Shown: positions 1 to 12,614 of the stretch, piece by piece
Position numbering within the stretch: the first letter of the stretch is position 1
Layout of the letters: every line of letters begins with the position of its first letter
Assembly: GCF_910591885.1 (NCBI RefSeq)
Contig: NC_063279.1
Location: forward strand, 4,402,001 to 4,466,000
Direction: 5' to 3'
DNA from: Bombus terrestris
Lineage: Eukaryota; Arthropoda; Insecta; Hymenoptera; Apidae
Length of the DNA stretch: 64,000 nucleotides
Notes under the pieces: model-generated
The model's database searches: none
Seen by the model: only the letters and a program-made list of their open reading frames with translations
What the model was told of the DNA's origin: nothing
Made by a program: the position numbers and the translations under genes

Positions 1-494
1 GCCCGCCGCGGCTCTCGCACGGATCGCTGCTCGTCGTCGTGGATCCTCCGCGTACGTGGCGGCCAGTGAGCCAGCGATCAAAGAGACGCGACCGAGCCAC
101 CGCGAGAGATAGATTCAATGGAGGCGCGTCGCGACGCGGCGCCGCGCGGCGGCAGGTGGCGCGGAGACGCCGAGAGGACTCGGGGGGCGGCGCGGGCTCC
201 GACGCCGCTCGAACGAACGGACACACTGACGACGCCTCGAGTTTTCGCCTGGAGAACGATGCTGCCGCCTCGTGGCGCTCCTTCCAACGAAACTGAGCGC
301 GGTTCCGCGACGTCCGCCGAGAGTCTACCCCCACAGTCGCGTCCGCGACGCCGACGCCGAGTGGGGCGGCTGCGTCGCGACCCTCTCCAACCCCCTCCTG
401 CTTCTCTGCCCCTCGATCCTCGGTCCAGACGGACGCTGCGTACCAGCGAATCCTCTCTTTGCCCTCTGGACACGATTCCACGAGACATTTTCAG
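1..494 (+). promoter_or_regulatory. CpG-rich 5' exon / promoter block
   Basis: This block is far richer in G, C and CpG than anything else in the window and drops abruptly to AT-rich DNA just after about position 540. The right edge carries a fair splice donor, with the block ending TTTTCAG before GTATTG (GT at 495-496); a second possible donor, CCCAG before GTGAAT, has its GT at 910-911. In insects such a block next to a very long AT-rich stretch is typically the first exon plus core promoter of a long gene with a large first intron. All frames on both strands are fairly open because stop codons are rare at this base composition, so openness does not prove coding or strand. The block may begin upstream of the window. 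Plus orientation is inferred only from the donor-like edge. The gene itself is not recognised. Confidence 0.5.
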
Positions 495-537
495 GTATTG
501 CACCTACTGCGACGATATGTGCAGACAGAAGATCTGA
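118..537 (+). CDS. doubtful Arg/Pro-rich open frame in the 5' block
   Basis: An ATG at 118 (context TTCAATGG, G at +4 but no purine at -3) opens a 139-codon frame that runs to a stop at 535-537. If the donor at 495 is used, only the first 125 codons plus two bases would be coding and the frame would continue in an unseen exon. The translation is dominated by Arg, Pro, Ala and Ser, has no signal peptide, membrane segment or recognisable domain, and overlaps equally open frames in the other phases (39-296 and 272-592) and on the minus strand (78-503). I therefore read it as possible 5' untranslated sequence or an N-terminal low-complexity coding exon, without a function. Confidence 0.15.
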   Translation: MEARRDAAPRGGRWRGDAERTRGAARAPTPLERTDTLTTPRVFAWRTMLPPRGAPSNETERGSATSAESLPPQSRPRRRRRVGRLRRDPLQPPPASLPLDPRSRRTLRTSESSLCPLDTIPRDIFRYCTYCDDMCRQKI

Positions 538-2730
538 GGGACGATTGAATTTTTGCGTGATTTTTGACAGGAAACGAGAAATTTATGGTTGATGTTCGGG
601 TTGATATTCGGGCGGAGAGCTTTTTGAGGAAGATGGTTGGTTTTGATAGGTAGACGGTGATGGTTGATTTGGAATGCGATGTGTTTAGTGTATTCGTGGT
701 ACAGTGGTTTAACGAAATTGTGTTTGCTGATTGAGTGTAGTTAAAGAGGTTGGCATTGATAACGAGTCGATCGGTTCATTCAGTAAGTTCTTAAGTTGTA
801 GTCTTGCTTGGAGCGCGATTTTGCCGAGTGTTTCAGTAGTCCGTTTCGTATCATTTCGTTCTTCTCCTCGCCATGTTTGTATATTCTTTTATCGTCAGGA
901 GTATCCCAGGTGAATATTTTCACGATTATGGTTATTATATAAATATTAAAAATCTGATAGATTGTCAAACTTATATCAGCTGTTTCTTTAACTTTGTTAA
1001 AAATTTGTATAAATGTGATTATGAGAAATTAAGTTAAAAAGTGACTGACCGTCAAGTGCGTGCCAGTTGTTTTTCTTATTTTGTTAAGAAATATTATATG
1101 AATATTTTTATATTTAAAAACTAATTAAGTATTTATATGTTCTCATAATGTGAATGTCCTACGTTATGTGCGAAAGAAACATTAATTTTTTTTCAGTGAA
1201 ATGAATTGTGATATAGGCTTTTAATTAAAACTCTTTGTTAATTTAAAAAGTTCATTATTCAAGATTATATTCGATCTGATGCATGCAATAATAGATGCGA
1301 TAAAATAGAATTGGGGGTGGTTTGAACGTATACGTGGATACATGCAGAGGCACAAGTAGAAGTCGATCGTTTATAGTCAGACGCACTATCATACTACAGG
1401 GAGTTGTATATCGCTGTATTTCTTCATAACTGGATCACACGTTTTGTATTTTAAATTGAAGTTATTCAAGTTAATAGGTGTATTATAAATATGTGTAGCC
1501 AGAAGAAAACTTTTAAATCACGCTTCTATTATTTTTGATTGTGAAAGTACAAAATTTTCTTTTTTACTTCTTACTAACTAACATCTTATTATGCAACAAA
1601 TAAACATAGTAGGTACGTTTATTAAAACGTTTCTTTAAAAAAAACAGATATTGTTAATCACATTTTTCCATTTATTTATTTTATGTTTTTTAATACTTTT
1701 TTGTATCAAATAATTTCTTTTATCATTTTCGTTATTAATTTAACATCACACGTTTATCACCGATATTTCAACGCTATTCATTTTATTTTATTCGTTTTAT
1801 TATAATGTTCATTAATTCGACCCGTTTAACGTATTTGTAAGCTATTTATTTCGTTAAAATTTTTACTGTTCTACCTGTGACAACCGGTGCCTCCACTTGT
1901 TTCACGAGGCTGTCTCTAAATGCCTTTGGTTAATAAGTCCTAAACAACCGTCATTCTTTAGCTTTTTATATTTCAAGAAGAAAATGTTGCGCGTGATGTA
2001 GCACATTAGCTATGACACTGACGTTGACACCAAGGTTAAATTGCGAGCAAACTCTGCCGCCTCTCATATATATTTAACCTCCCTCGTCTATCTTTTCCCT
2101 TCATTGCCACTCGGTTCTTTTCTGTCTGTAATATAAACCACTCCCACAATACACACAGACGTGAAACAATGACTCGTTAAAACTTCCATCTATTCCGTCA
2201 AATTTTCCTTGACATATAACAATACTAAGCACTTTATATTTCTCTTTCTTATTTCTTTCCCATCGTTAACAGCGATATAATTGATTCTATTATTACATTT
2301 GAAACATTTGTTCTTTGACCATATAAAATTCAATGCGTAATTCAACGTTAGATAAACTTATGTGAAAACAGTAGAGATTGCGTCAGACAAATTTTACGGT
2401 TGTACTACTTAAATCCTTCGAACATGAGAATTCTACATACCTTGCTTCGACAGATGAAAGGTCATAAACCCCAGACATAGTTTGAAAAACTCGATGTTTT
2501 ATACCGGATAAATCAATTTGACGTAAAATGATTCCAAATGGAGAAAAAAGATAAATTATCAAGTTTTCTAAAAATAATTATCGCCGCCGTGACAGAAAAT
2601 GGAAGTCTCGTCCTCTTATTTTAAAAAAGGATCAAATAAACGAAATTTCAACTGTCGCAACGAGTGACGGCAGTTTAACTGATTATATTGATTAAAGGAA
2701 ACAAACTTCGCCTCGGACAATTTAATTAAA
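495..2730. other. AT-rich intron-like or intergenic DNA
   Basis: Just right of the CpG-rich block the sequence turns AT-rich with frequent stops in all frames. I see no gene, RNA or repeat worth naming; short T runs occur, as near 1560 and 1670-1700. A weak island of CpG at 2570-2680 is not distinct enough to call. Confidence 0.6.
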
Positions 2731-2937
2731 TTACTGCTGTCCTGCTTTTTTCTCGATTCGATCAATCAACCGAATGGTTTCGTTGTTCATTAACGCGATG
2801 ATAAAAATTGAAATCGCAGAAATAATTATATTCGTCATCACAGATTTAATATAGTATCTCGATGACTTATTTCTCTCGGCCACGATACACTGAACAGAAC
2901 AGGCAAACGAAACGACAGTAAAGATAAAAATGATCAT
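2731..2937 (-). CDS. possible small two-helix membrane ORF
   Basis: Reading the minus strand from an ATG whose complement is at 2935-2937 gives a 68-residue frame. The same frame is open a little further upstream to a TAA near 2975, but there is no earlier in-frame ATG. Residues about 1-20 form one hydrophobic stretch (MIIFIFTVVSFACSVQCIV), and residues about 40-58 a second one (VMTNIIISAISIFIIALM). They are separated by a polar linker with AERNKSS, and a charged tail ends in KKAGQQ. The codons include several GC-ending ones (GTC, GCC, ATC, TCG), unusual for junk in AT-rich DNA. No family is recognised and no splice acceptor is visible. A chance frame is the main alternative. Confidence 0.2.
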   Translation of the reverse strand: MIIFIFTVVSFACSVQCIVAERNKSSRYYIKSVMTNIIISAISIFIIALMNNETIRLIDRIEKKAGQQ

Positions 2938-5900
2938 CGGATAACAAATTACCAAGAAATAGGATACATCGTGAAATTTTGGTTAAGATGAGAGACGTTG
3001 TATCACATTGAACGCGACACTCATTTCAACATGCGCTAATGAAATTACCATTGCTGTCATTCTGGCGATCACGGAGTTTAATGTGAGAATTAAACGTTAA
3101 TCGAACCATTAATTCGCAAGTTTCACAAGGCTATTGATTTTCCTTGGATCGAACAACGAACGCGTTATAGTTTGCCGGTTTGTCCGATACCATGGCCGGC
3201 GACAGAAACGACGAATAATCTACTGGACGTGGTTACGAAAGCAGAAAATTGGCCCGATTGAAATCTATTCTAGCATCTTATCGATCGCGGCAATTGAATT
3301 AACCGTCCAATTATCGAGCTCGATCTCGGCTAACAATCACTACTCTTCTCGCATCCTGTCACTTGGATTAAGCAACGCGTCACGAGTAAAGAATTGTTGC
3401 CCGTTTCTCAATGTTTCATTTCTGGACACGGCGAAAGCTTTCCAAACGAACTAGAAACGTCTATTAAGGGAAGTAAAATGACGTTTATTATCTTTGAAAT
3501 CGGCTTCCTTGATATGATATTTAATACCATTATCGCCTGTAGATATTAGATTGCGGATATTTATGTATTTATAGAAAATTTGAAGATGTTCAAGTGTACA
3601 AAATCTACATAATATACACCGTATATGAAACATTCAAAGTATTCGTTATAATATTTAATATATAAATCAAATCTCCATGCAGGTTCCATTTCTTTATTCG
3701 CGTTTATAAAGATGTTAGATTACTAAAACCTGCCGCAATGCAGTCATTAGTTTTTGGTTTTCAGAAAGTTCGTAAAACCAGTTATTTAAAAATTGATAAA
3801 ATACGCTGTACTTTCTACGATGAAATGGATTTATTTTTTAAATAGGAGTATTTTTGATGCTAATAGTTTCACGGCGTATAGAAAAATCCAAAATTCTAAC
3901 GTTCCACCATGTAAATGTACTTATCTCTAATATCTGTTCCTCTATCTTCGGTTATGTCTTTAAGGAAAAATAAGCTGGGAAACTAAGCATACAAGAGGAT
4001 TAATTACAAGTACGAATTTTCTTTGTTACAAGGTAGACCACTGTACGGACGTATTTATAATTTATAACTCTCAGGTGTCGACTTAACTTTCTTCAGCTCC
4101 CTGAAACTTCCATCCCTTGTCGCTTCTACAAGCAATGCTCATCTTCGCCGTTTCTTACCGCTACTTTTGTCTCGGATAAGAAGTAGATAATATTTTATAA
4201 CAGTATATACTTTAAACATTATTATATCATATGCTACTCTGTTATATACTGTATTATTTATAATATTTGTAACCGTATACATATCTGTAATATTTGCAGA
4301 GAAAAATCTTGCAAATGATAAAGCTGAAACAGAACGGCCAAAAGAATAAAGTCAATATCCCATCCCCAAATTCTACTTCTAATTCCGTTCGAAAGATTGC
4401 ATTGTACCTACATGCGCAATATTCCTTTTAACGAAAAAACAAGACTGTGTTGCGATTGCTTGTTGAACACAATTATCGTTTTCCATTTAGAAAATTTCTA
4501 GAATTGCTTTGTTGGGGAAAAAAGCAGGGTATACTGCACGTAAGTTTTTGCAATTCATATTGAGGCAGTTGTCGATTTTTCAATTCCGAGGAATACGCGT
4601 TACCATTCTATCGAGATTTAGAGCGAAACGATATTTTTCCGTAGGATGGAATTTGCGAAATTGCAATTTGACACTCTCGGTAGACCTAAGACAATCATAA
4701 AGGAAACGTATCTTCGTTTCAGCTAAAATTTCCTCCCCTTCGTTGTTCAACGTTTCTTGTTGCTTATAACAGTTTTACTTCATTCGGTTCCTAGAATATT
4801 CTCCAATGAAAACACGAAACAGCATAAAGTCCGTAATACAATTACGACGTAACTCCTAACCCATGATCCTAGTCTACGACTAGATACCATGCATCCTAGT
4901 CTACGTAAATACATATGTATCCTCCGTATAAATCCTTGTACGCTGTCAAGATCTTAGAATACGTATCCGCTAGCAATTAGTTCCGTATCACCTCGCTCAA
5001 ATATTTCACAAATCCTCTCTTGCGCATTCGTTCAAAATTGTAATAAGAACTGCATTGATCGCAAATAGATTTCCAAACACCGATACCTTACGAATCAACG
5101 TATAGAATGCTGTAAAACGAATAAATCGATGAAAATAATTCACGCAACGACGTTACCATGAAAATCGTTCGCTTAGAAACGAACGAATCGTCGTTAAACG
5201 AGGCCAGTTAACGCTTGCGCGTGAATTTTTAATGGCGCGAATAATCCACGAAGAGAATGGCGACGTATGATCGCTTGACGGCCCATAATCCACAACTGTT
5301 CGATATAAACGATTTGCTTGTACCCTACTCCGTGGCATGTTCACGAATTTTTCACCCGGCTCAACGACTCGAAACACCATAAATCCAGCCTGACCGTAAA
5401 ATTCGTATTGTCGCGCGTTTCACAGGCTAAACCGATACAACGACGCTTTTTTCCCTCTGACTCTCCACGAGAATAAATATCAGATGATGGCTATGCCTAT
5501 TTTCGTCCGTGCCAAGTGGACAAATTTCTCTCGAAAGCTTGTACGAACACGGGTTTTTGCGTCTCTCTGTTGCGGAAAGATTTGCGCGTGCTGTTAACCA
5601 CGAGATATTTTTCTTTCAATGAAGAGGAGAGATGCGCTTCACGATTACCATTCTACGATATTACAAACGTGTTGTTTAAATATAGCATATATCGATGATT
5701 TTTCGATACAACTTTTTAGGATCCCTTAAACAATTTTTTAAAGATGTTTTCAAAAATAAATGTGAGCGAACTTCATTTATTGGAAGAATTGTTATTGGAA
5801 TAATTTTACTTATTTAAATATAAATTCCTATTATACGAATAAAAAATCGCAGGTAGTTGCATGAATCAGTGCGGTAGAAGATTTACGAGGAAAATGATAC

Positions 5901-7080
5901 AAGTGATAAAATATTGAACGCTGCAGAGGTCACAGTCTTGGAAGTTGCATCACAGATTACGGTATACTTGAGGGACGAGTGAATTTAATCAGTTTATGCT
6001 GTATTGGGAATTCTTGTTTGAAAAAAATTATACAAATATGTGAATTAACATTTTACCTCGTCAAATATTTGTCGAATGCGTCGATCGTATAATTCTAAGC
6101 ATTCTTCTAAATTGCAAGCAAGATTTCTAAGCAATCGGATAACTATCTTTTAATTGCTGTGTCAATTATTCTCTTCGTACTTGTTTCTTCGACGTTCTAC
6201 CAGCGAAACTTCTTGCCAGTGACTTTTCCTTCTTTAAATTTTTGAAGTTAACCGAAGTTCCCCTGGAAGTTAGCCCAGACAAGCGTAGAGAGTGGTTAAA
6301 ACGAAAAACGGATCTCGATGGTCTTCACTGTAAAACGTAAAGAGACTCTCCGACACAAAGCAAAGACGAGAAAGCCGATCGAGTCTGGACATTTCAAATC
6401 TTTTATCTCCTCATCGGTGGGATTTCTCGCCTGAAATTCGATAAAACGAAACGGAACGAAGTGTTAAAAGCTTCGAAATTTGGGGATGATATTAATTGAG
6501 TATCTAGTCGAAATCTGAGATAATAGTAAATGAAACAACAAATAAATAAGAAACGATTTTCCAAATGCAGAAATGAAATCTATACTTAAATATTTCCTCT
6601 TAAAATAAGCCCTCCAGTTCGATTCATCCGAAAGAAACCTTCTCTTATAAATCTTCAAACTCTACCTTCTTTCCTCTACATCGCGTACTAAATAGAAAAT
6701 ACTAACATCCAAGAAATGAAGCCATTATTGCATCAACTTCTCAGTTCCAGTAATGGAAGAGCTTTCTAGAAAGAAGATTCATAAAACAAACTGGCGAATC
6801 GAGGAAATTACGTTAGGAGCCTGACGATTAATTTTAATCTTTAATATCAGCTACGTTTAAATTGATAATTGTAATGACTTTAAACGACTGTAATATGTTC
6901 AAATTATTCTATAACTTATGGATCGTAGACCCTTTCTTCATAAAGCCATTTAATCTTCCATTTAATCATCGATCAAAGCTAACACCTAAAGAAACTTCGA
7001 GGGAAAAACCATTTATTCCCAAAAACTGTCTCGTGTTCTTCGAAAGATCGTTAGAAAAGGAGCAAGTAAAATTTCCTAGG
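2938..7080. other. AT-rich non-coding stretch
   Basis: Apart from a local tandem duplication (4862-4913) no gene, RNA or element is supported. Segments near 3120-3440 and 5150-5400 are somewhat richer in CpG, and the latter keeps one minus-strand frame open for 75 codons, but no domain or splice pattern supports coding. Confidence 0.55.
4862..4913. repeat. two-copy 26-bp tandem duplication
   Basis: Two consecutive 26-base units start with CATGATCCTAGTCTACG and CATGCATCCTAGTCTACG and diverge towards their ends (ACTAGATAC against TAAATACA). It is a small local duplication with no visible coding or mobile signal. Confidence 0.75.
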
Positions 7081-7340
7081 TAAAAGAACGCGACAGTCTG
7101 GACCGTGTCTCTTTTCGTTTAAACAAAGCGGCCGGTGCGAGCGTAATTCCCTGTCCTCTGCACCGCAATTTCATTGTTCCTGCAGCGAATGCTGAATCGA
7201 CGCGACCGATACAGCGCAACAGTTTGACAAGGACAGCTTCGACCGGTGTGAAATGCACTTCGGCCCAACCCGGAAGCCTTATCGTGCTCGTTACACGGCT
7301 GTTCATGTGCGACAAACGGTTTCGTTATGGTTCACTGCGT
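7081..7340. other. CpG-richer island
   Basis: About 260 bases are clearly richer in G, C and CpG than the flanks, with overlapping short open frames on both strands and no recognisable protein. Such islands in AT-rich insect introns are often regulatory elements. I see no splice pair that would make it an exon. Confidence 0.4.
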
Positions 7341-7402
7341 CCTGCATTGGAACTTGCACGTTGTTCCTGTTTTCGCAACATTTTGTTCCATCCAATCGAA
7401 GA

Positions 7403-7457
7403 GCTCTCTTTCTCTTTCTCTCTCTCCTCTCTAATATACCTTTCTCTCTCTTTTTGA
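7403..7457. repeat. CT-rich low-complexity tract
   Basis: An imperfect run of CTTT, TCTC and CTCT units follows the island. It ends in TTTTTGAAG then GTCC, which resembles a polypyrimidine tract before a splice acceptor, but no open exon with a good donor follows. Confidence 0.8.
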
Positions 7458-9040
7458 AGGTCCATCTGTACATATGTCACCTATTCTATGTGTTTTCTCT
7501 TCTTCTCTCCCTTTTACTCTATCCTTTCCCGTTTTTCCATGTCGAATGGAACAACAGACCTACTCGTATCCATGTCGCTATCACGAGGTTATTATTTAAA
7601 CCGCTTTTGTTGCGTCAACTGTAAACTTTGGACACCGATTCAGCGAAAATTGTATTATCAATTGAAAAACTATACGTAGACCACTGATGTCTTTTCGAAA
7701 TTCTAACGAATTTTAGAATTCTAACGAGTAATTATAGTCGTCCATGGTTGTTTTAGCATTTAGATATAGTATCATACTATACTAATTATTACTTTCTAAT
7801 TATTTATTATTAATCGTGGATATTAATGAGACTAGGAAAAGGAACATATCGTATAGAAATTCTACTGCAATTCTATTCTCTATTTGTTTATTCTTCGTAT
7901 AAGACAGTAACGAGAAATTAGCAAGGTTGATTTTTATTTTCACGCTTTAGATAAAGATAAATAATACTTTTGCTTGGAAATTCTTATCATCGAATCAGTT
8001 ATACTCATTATTGTATTTCTTTCTTCGTAATGGAATTACGAATCGGATTTTCACAAAAATTATCCTTAACCAAAGATAATTTCATTTCGCGTTATGCGTA
8101 TCGAATTCAATCAATTACATTATTTAATGCGAACAGCGATTGGCGTATTCCTACATTATTCGAAGAGTAATAACGATCGTCCTTCTTCACCACTAAATTG
8201 GTATCACTTATCCTACATTCGATGAATTATCCGTTCCATTATAATAAATTTAATTCCTCTCCTTGATGTTATTATTGCATACGTATATCATTCCGCTATG
8301 GATTATCATGGCTTATGATGTTGCGAGGTGAATTTATCCTCTTCTGTCGATTATTCATACAGTTTAGTTTAACCACTTGTGAAAATACCTCTGTATCCAT
8401 CGCCCCTCGTATTATTATAACCTTTTTACGACGAGAATCATTAGGCTATTAGAAAGGCGATTCGAGAAATTCCATTGTCTCTGCAATTACGCTAACAGAA
8501 TAATTTGTATAGGTTAAAATTACTGATTTCAGATACAGGCAAATGCGAGTTTCAACTGCGATTACGTACTACCGAAACGAAATCAATTCATTAGCATGAA
8601 ACAGGGTGAGTAACGGTAGAGCGGCGAATAGAAACAAAGCTTTAAATTGAAGTAAATAATTCGATAGAAATTCCTCTTTGATAAATATCATCTTTCTATG
8701 TACTTTACAATACGATTATCACGGACTAGTGCAATTTTCAGACGAAACGAACACTGAATCGTACACATGTGTATATTAAAATGAGAAATGAGAAAATTTT
8801 TCGAAGAAAAAGAAATTAGCGAGACAAATATTACAATAAACATTTTAAATAATTCGAAAGTGTATTTGCAATTTATAATTTAAAATAATTCACTTCTATA
8901 TTAGTAGAAAACCAAGATCGAAAATCAAATTTTTTCTGTCTACATTTGTTCAGTAAATAATTCTCTTGCAAGGCAAATCTAAATAATTTTTCGTTGAAAA
9001 ATTTATTTTTCATTACGGCGTAAACGGCCACGCTCGAACA
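7458..9040. other. AT-rich non-coding stretch
   Basis: Mostly AT-rich. A small tandem doubling around TTCTAACGA occurs at about 7697-7733. No gene or element is supported. Confidence 0.55.
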
Positions 9041-9790
9041 ATCGTTCATGATTCGTTTGTCTATTATCTTAAATCGACGCAAACCATCAATCGGGGGGAC
9101 CGTGGAAAAGGTAACCACAGAGATATCGTTTCAAGATACGTTTGTATCCTACGACTCTTATTCGCGTGCGTTTCCCTGGTGAAATGGCTTGAAAACAAGG
9201 GATTCAACGGCAAACAAATCGATTCTTCCCCTGGGAGTGGAAATGCAAAAGAACATTCGACCTATTTTTTTCTTTCTCCCTTGCAAAACGCAGCTCATTT
9301 TCTTTCCCCGCCAATGTTCCTCCTCTGTTCAACCATTATATCTCTTGCTTTTTCTCCCTTTCTGCACTTTCTCATCTTCGTGCCTCTGTCATTTTACCGT
9401 TGCAATCCTGTTTATCCCTTTCAGGTCGAATTTCACTATCGACCCGACAGATCTCTGGTAAACTAATTTCAGCCCCCAAAAAGCATTGGTTAACGCGGTC
9501 CATACCATCCCTTTGCGCCCTTATCCACATCGAATTACGATAGACCGCTATCTCTCTTCTCGTTTTTCGCCTTCCTCGTTTTCTCTTCTTTCTCGCACTG
9601 TGTTTCTTTTTTCTTTTCGCTGGTTTTATCGATTACAGACGTCGGTCATCCCCTGTTCGTCAACGTTTCGTTTGCCAGTTAAAAAATCTAGACTCTTTCT
9701 CTCAGTGACTCGTTAGAAGAGTTCTCCATTTCCGGTCAAATATCGATGTATCGCGTGTTCAATTTTCGAGGGACACAGGCAACGTGATTT
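9041..9790. other. mixed island with long pyrimidine tracts
   Basis: CpG-richer segments alternate with long C/T-rich plus-strand tracts at about 9265-9425 and 9550-9640. The tracts lower stop frequency on the plus strand and create Ser/Phe/Leu/Pro-rich frames that I regard as compositional. The first tract ends at a clean TTTCAG acceptor-like site (see the micro-exon entry). Confidence 0.4.
9425..9457 (+). other. possible 33-nt micro-exon
   Basis: A strong pyrimidine tract followed by CCCTTTCAG at 9416-9424 is an acceptor-like signal. 33 bases later CTG is followed by GTAAAC, a donor-like signal with GT at 9458-9459. The enclosed 33 bases are divisible by three and open, reading VEFHYRPDRSL in phase 0. 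The splice signals are all the support there is; nothing links it to a known gene. Confidence 0.15.
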
Positions 9791-11635
9791 CCGACGGCTG
9801 CCTCCGTGAAATAGTCTTTGAAAGTCCCGCCACCGAAATTCTCTCGGGGAAATGTTACAGGAATACGCGATGTTCTATCTGTTTGATTGTGTTTAGTAAT
9901 ATTGATGCAAAAGGAAGAAGTAAACCTCATATTTCTTTCTTTTTTTTTTTGTTTGTTTTTATTTATGCACTTGCACATCGCATACCTCCGGCGTATTTGT
10001 ACGAAGACTGGAGGGAAAAAACGCGATAAATCAGATTTTTTATTTTTTACAGGAAAGCAATTTTTAAATTTAGTACGTTGCTGTACATATTACCAAAGTT
10101 TTCTTTCCGTTTGGTTTTGAAATTGGGCACACGTTGTTCCGTTATGTTTGTAATTAAAAAAATATTGCTTGCCATAATATTAAAATTAAAGCTATTAAAA
10201 TGTTGCTGCTGAAATGTTTTGTTTGGCTATTATAAAACTTCATCAGCATAAAAGCCATTATTAAGGGGCTTATATCTTTGAACCAAACATAGCGTTTTCA
10301 TTTCCAGTTATACGATACTCTAAATTCATAATCCGTTTCGTCAATTGGCTCTGTAAAAAGCATGAATATTGCATGAACATCAATAATTTGATGAATAATA
10401 ACAGGTAAGAAAAGCAAATGTTTCATCTAGATCAATTAGAAATAGACAGTTTGATGTAGAAAATGACTAATTATTCAACTATTTATCTATGCCAACGTTG
10501 CTTTTTATTTGCAATTTTTATATCCATAGACTTTCCTTACAAAATATCTTTACAGTAATAAAAGATGCAGCAATTTTCCTGAGGATTTTAACGTTGCGAA
10601 AGCTTTTACAGTTTATTTATGTAGAAAGCAAAATAAACTTTTTAGAGCGTTAATTTCCGATCGGTCGTTATTGCTGCGATTTTAATAGTCTTTAAATAAT
10701 CTAGCAGTTGTCAGAGGATTAAAAGGTGTCAGGTTTCAATAGCCATATCGATATCAACGATGCTTCCATTTCAAGGAGCAATTACCAATTTTCGAGTTAC
10801 TCTTGTCTGCCACTCATGTACAAACCAGCACAAAGGTTGAGTAAATTTTAATCTCAATTATAAAACCTCAATTATGAGAGAAAGCGATTACGAAACAAAA
10901 AAAAAGTTCGTATAAATTCATTGAAAGCTTTTTCGTGCAAGACGAACTTTTCCTCGATATTAAGACAAATCCGAGGAACGTAACAGGACGAAAATCAATT
11001 GTACTATAATTTATTATTCGAGCGAGTGAATCAACTTTGTTCGAAATTCGCGTTAATCTCGACGCTTTCATTTCGACAAGTAGAATAACCCGAATCAAGC
11101 AACAACAAGAAGAATATTACATTACGCCCGGTATCCTAACGTGGCTGCAAAAAGCACGGCTACGATTTAGCAGCCACTCTGGCTTATCCTAAAGGAAAAC
11201 ATATTACCTGACATTTCTGAGGACTGACGTGGCAGACGAACAAGAACACAGGCGATACGTTTGCGGTAGGCTTTTTCGAGCGGAACTTCGCGTCACTAAT
11301 CACCCAGTTGCTTCAGGAAAAAATCGATGACCCATCTTGCTTGAACGACCACTCAATTAGCTGGCCTCCTTTCATCGATCTGTCCCTATCTAAATCAGAC
11401 GTATCGTGGAGGAATAGGAGATTTTTTGAAAAGAAATCGTCACGCTACTTTTATCGATTTTAAATGATCAAAAAGTCCTTCGATCTGTTTTTATACATAT
11501 AGAACATTGTACGTTCAATGATATGCCCAAGAAGTAATTAATAGAAGATACTCAATATGAGAAAAAAGTAGATGGTAAAATAATAGATTACATGTTACTT
11601 AACACTAGGATTAACAGAATGATGAAAATAATATA
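9791..11635. other. AT-rich non-coding stretch
   Basis: No gene or element is supported. A T-rich run lies at about 9930-9960. A good donor-like sequence (ACAG before GTAAGAAA) has its GT at about 10405, but the sequence before it shows no open exon with an acceptor. Confidence 0.55.
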
Positions 11636-11874
11636 CAGTAAAACAATAATTTATCTGAATTTGGCAGGGGGTAAACAATTTATATAATCAAAGTATAGTA
11701 GAAGCTCTGCAACGATTTATTATTTTTTGTTTATACAATAGGAGCTCGCGTCCAGATAAATAAAATCAACCAACAAAAGTTAGTCATTCGGTTAATCGGG
11801 TATTAATTAAAATTTCGCTCAGATAAATGGAAATCGAATAAATAATTCATAATTTTTTTATGAAGAGTCCACTG
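11636..11874. mobile_element. probable pogo/Tigger-like short element
   Basis: The segment begins CAGTAAAACAATAATTTATC and, read from the other strand at its right end, begins CAGTGGACTCTTCATAAAAA. It is flanked by TA on both sides (11634-11635 and 11875-11876). Terminal CAGTGGACTC and internal pieces such as CCCGATTAACCGAA and ATTTATCTGGACGCG recall the subterminal sequence of pogo/Tigger elements, which duplicate a TA target on insertion. The ends match each other only loosely, and there is no transposase frame, so it would be an old non-autonomous copy. Confidence 0.4.
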
Positions 11875-12614
11875 TATCGATTAACGAATTTTGTACCTTT
11901 AAATTTTTCCTTCGCGTTATTTCAGTTTAATTTCTTTGACACATTTTATACTGTCGTTATCGGTAGTTCTAGTATCAATAAAATGTCAATTTTGAAAAAT
12001 TACATTGCCTTTTAGATTTCCTAAAATTTATAGCAGAGAGGTTGATCAGCTTCAGGCTCGTTAACCGATACCGATTAGTTAAAAGATGCTCTCAATTTAA
12101 CAAACTTAGCGTTGGCAATTTGTGTCTTGCGCTTGTATCTTGTTTCACTGTTTGCGTGATTATTGCAGCTGCAAATTGGATGCAACTTCGTCGAATTCAG
12201 AAGCTTGCAAAATTCAATCCAAACACTCGCAAAGTTCTGAGTTAGTAGAAACCACAAGTTGGTTTAAATAGTTTTAAATGTTCATAAGCCCCAAAAATGT
12301 AACGTTTTATAATCGAAGGAAAGAATAAGGAAATATGTACAGGAAAAAAATTTATGATGCAAAGTATTTTTTAAAGATTTGTGAATCAAGAGCAAGGCGT
12401 GTGAACGTCGATAAGGATTTTTTGGTTGGTTTCTTTTTTAACTTTTCATATGCCCTGCGCGGACCAGCTGCATAGATTATGCAAGCACGCAATACAGGAA
12501 CGTTGGTCACGTTCTAGACTTGGGAAATCGGGTCGTAATCCCATAGTCCCTGTCGGATATCCGACGTTCTCCTGGGTTTACAATGCACGAATCGCCGTCA
12601 AGAAGCGAGAGGCA

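Noticed and set aside
78..503. 141-codon minus-strand frame in the left CpG block
   Set aside because: All frames are open there because of composition, and the translation is Arg/Gly/Ser low complexity.
7395..7466. splice acceptor after the CT-rich tract
   Set aside because: No convincing donor or open exon follows.
9179..9466. 95-codon plus-strand frame in the pyrimidine-rich block
   Set aside because: Ser/Phe/Leu/Pro-rich product of a C/T tract, with a second open frame over the same DNA.
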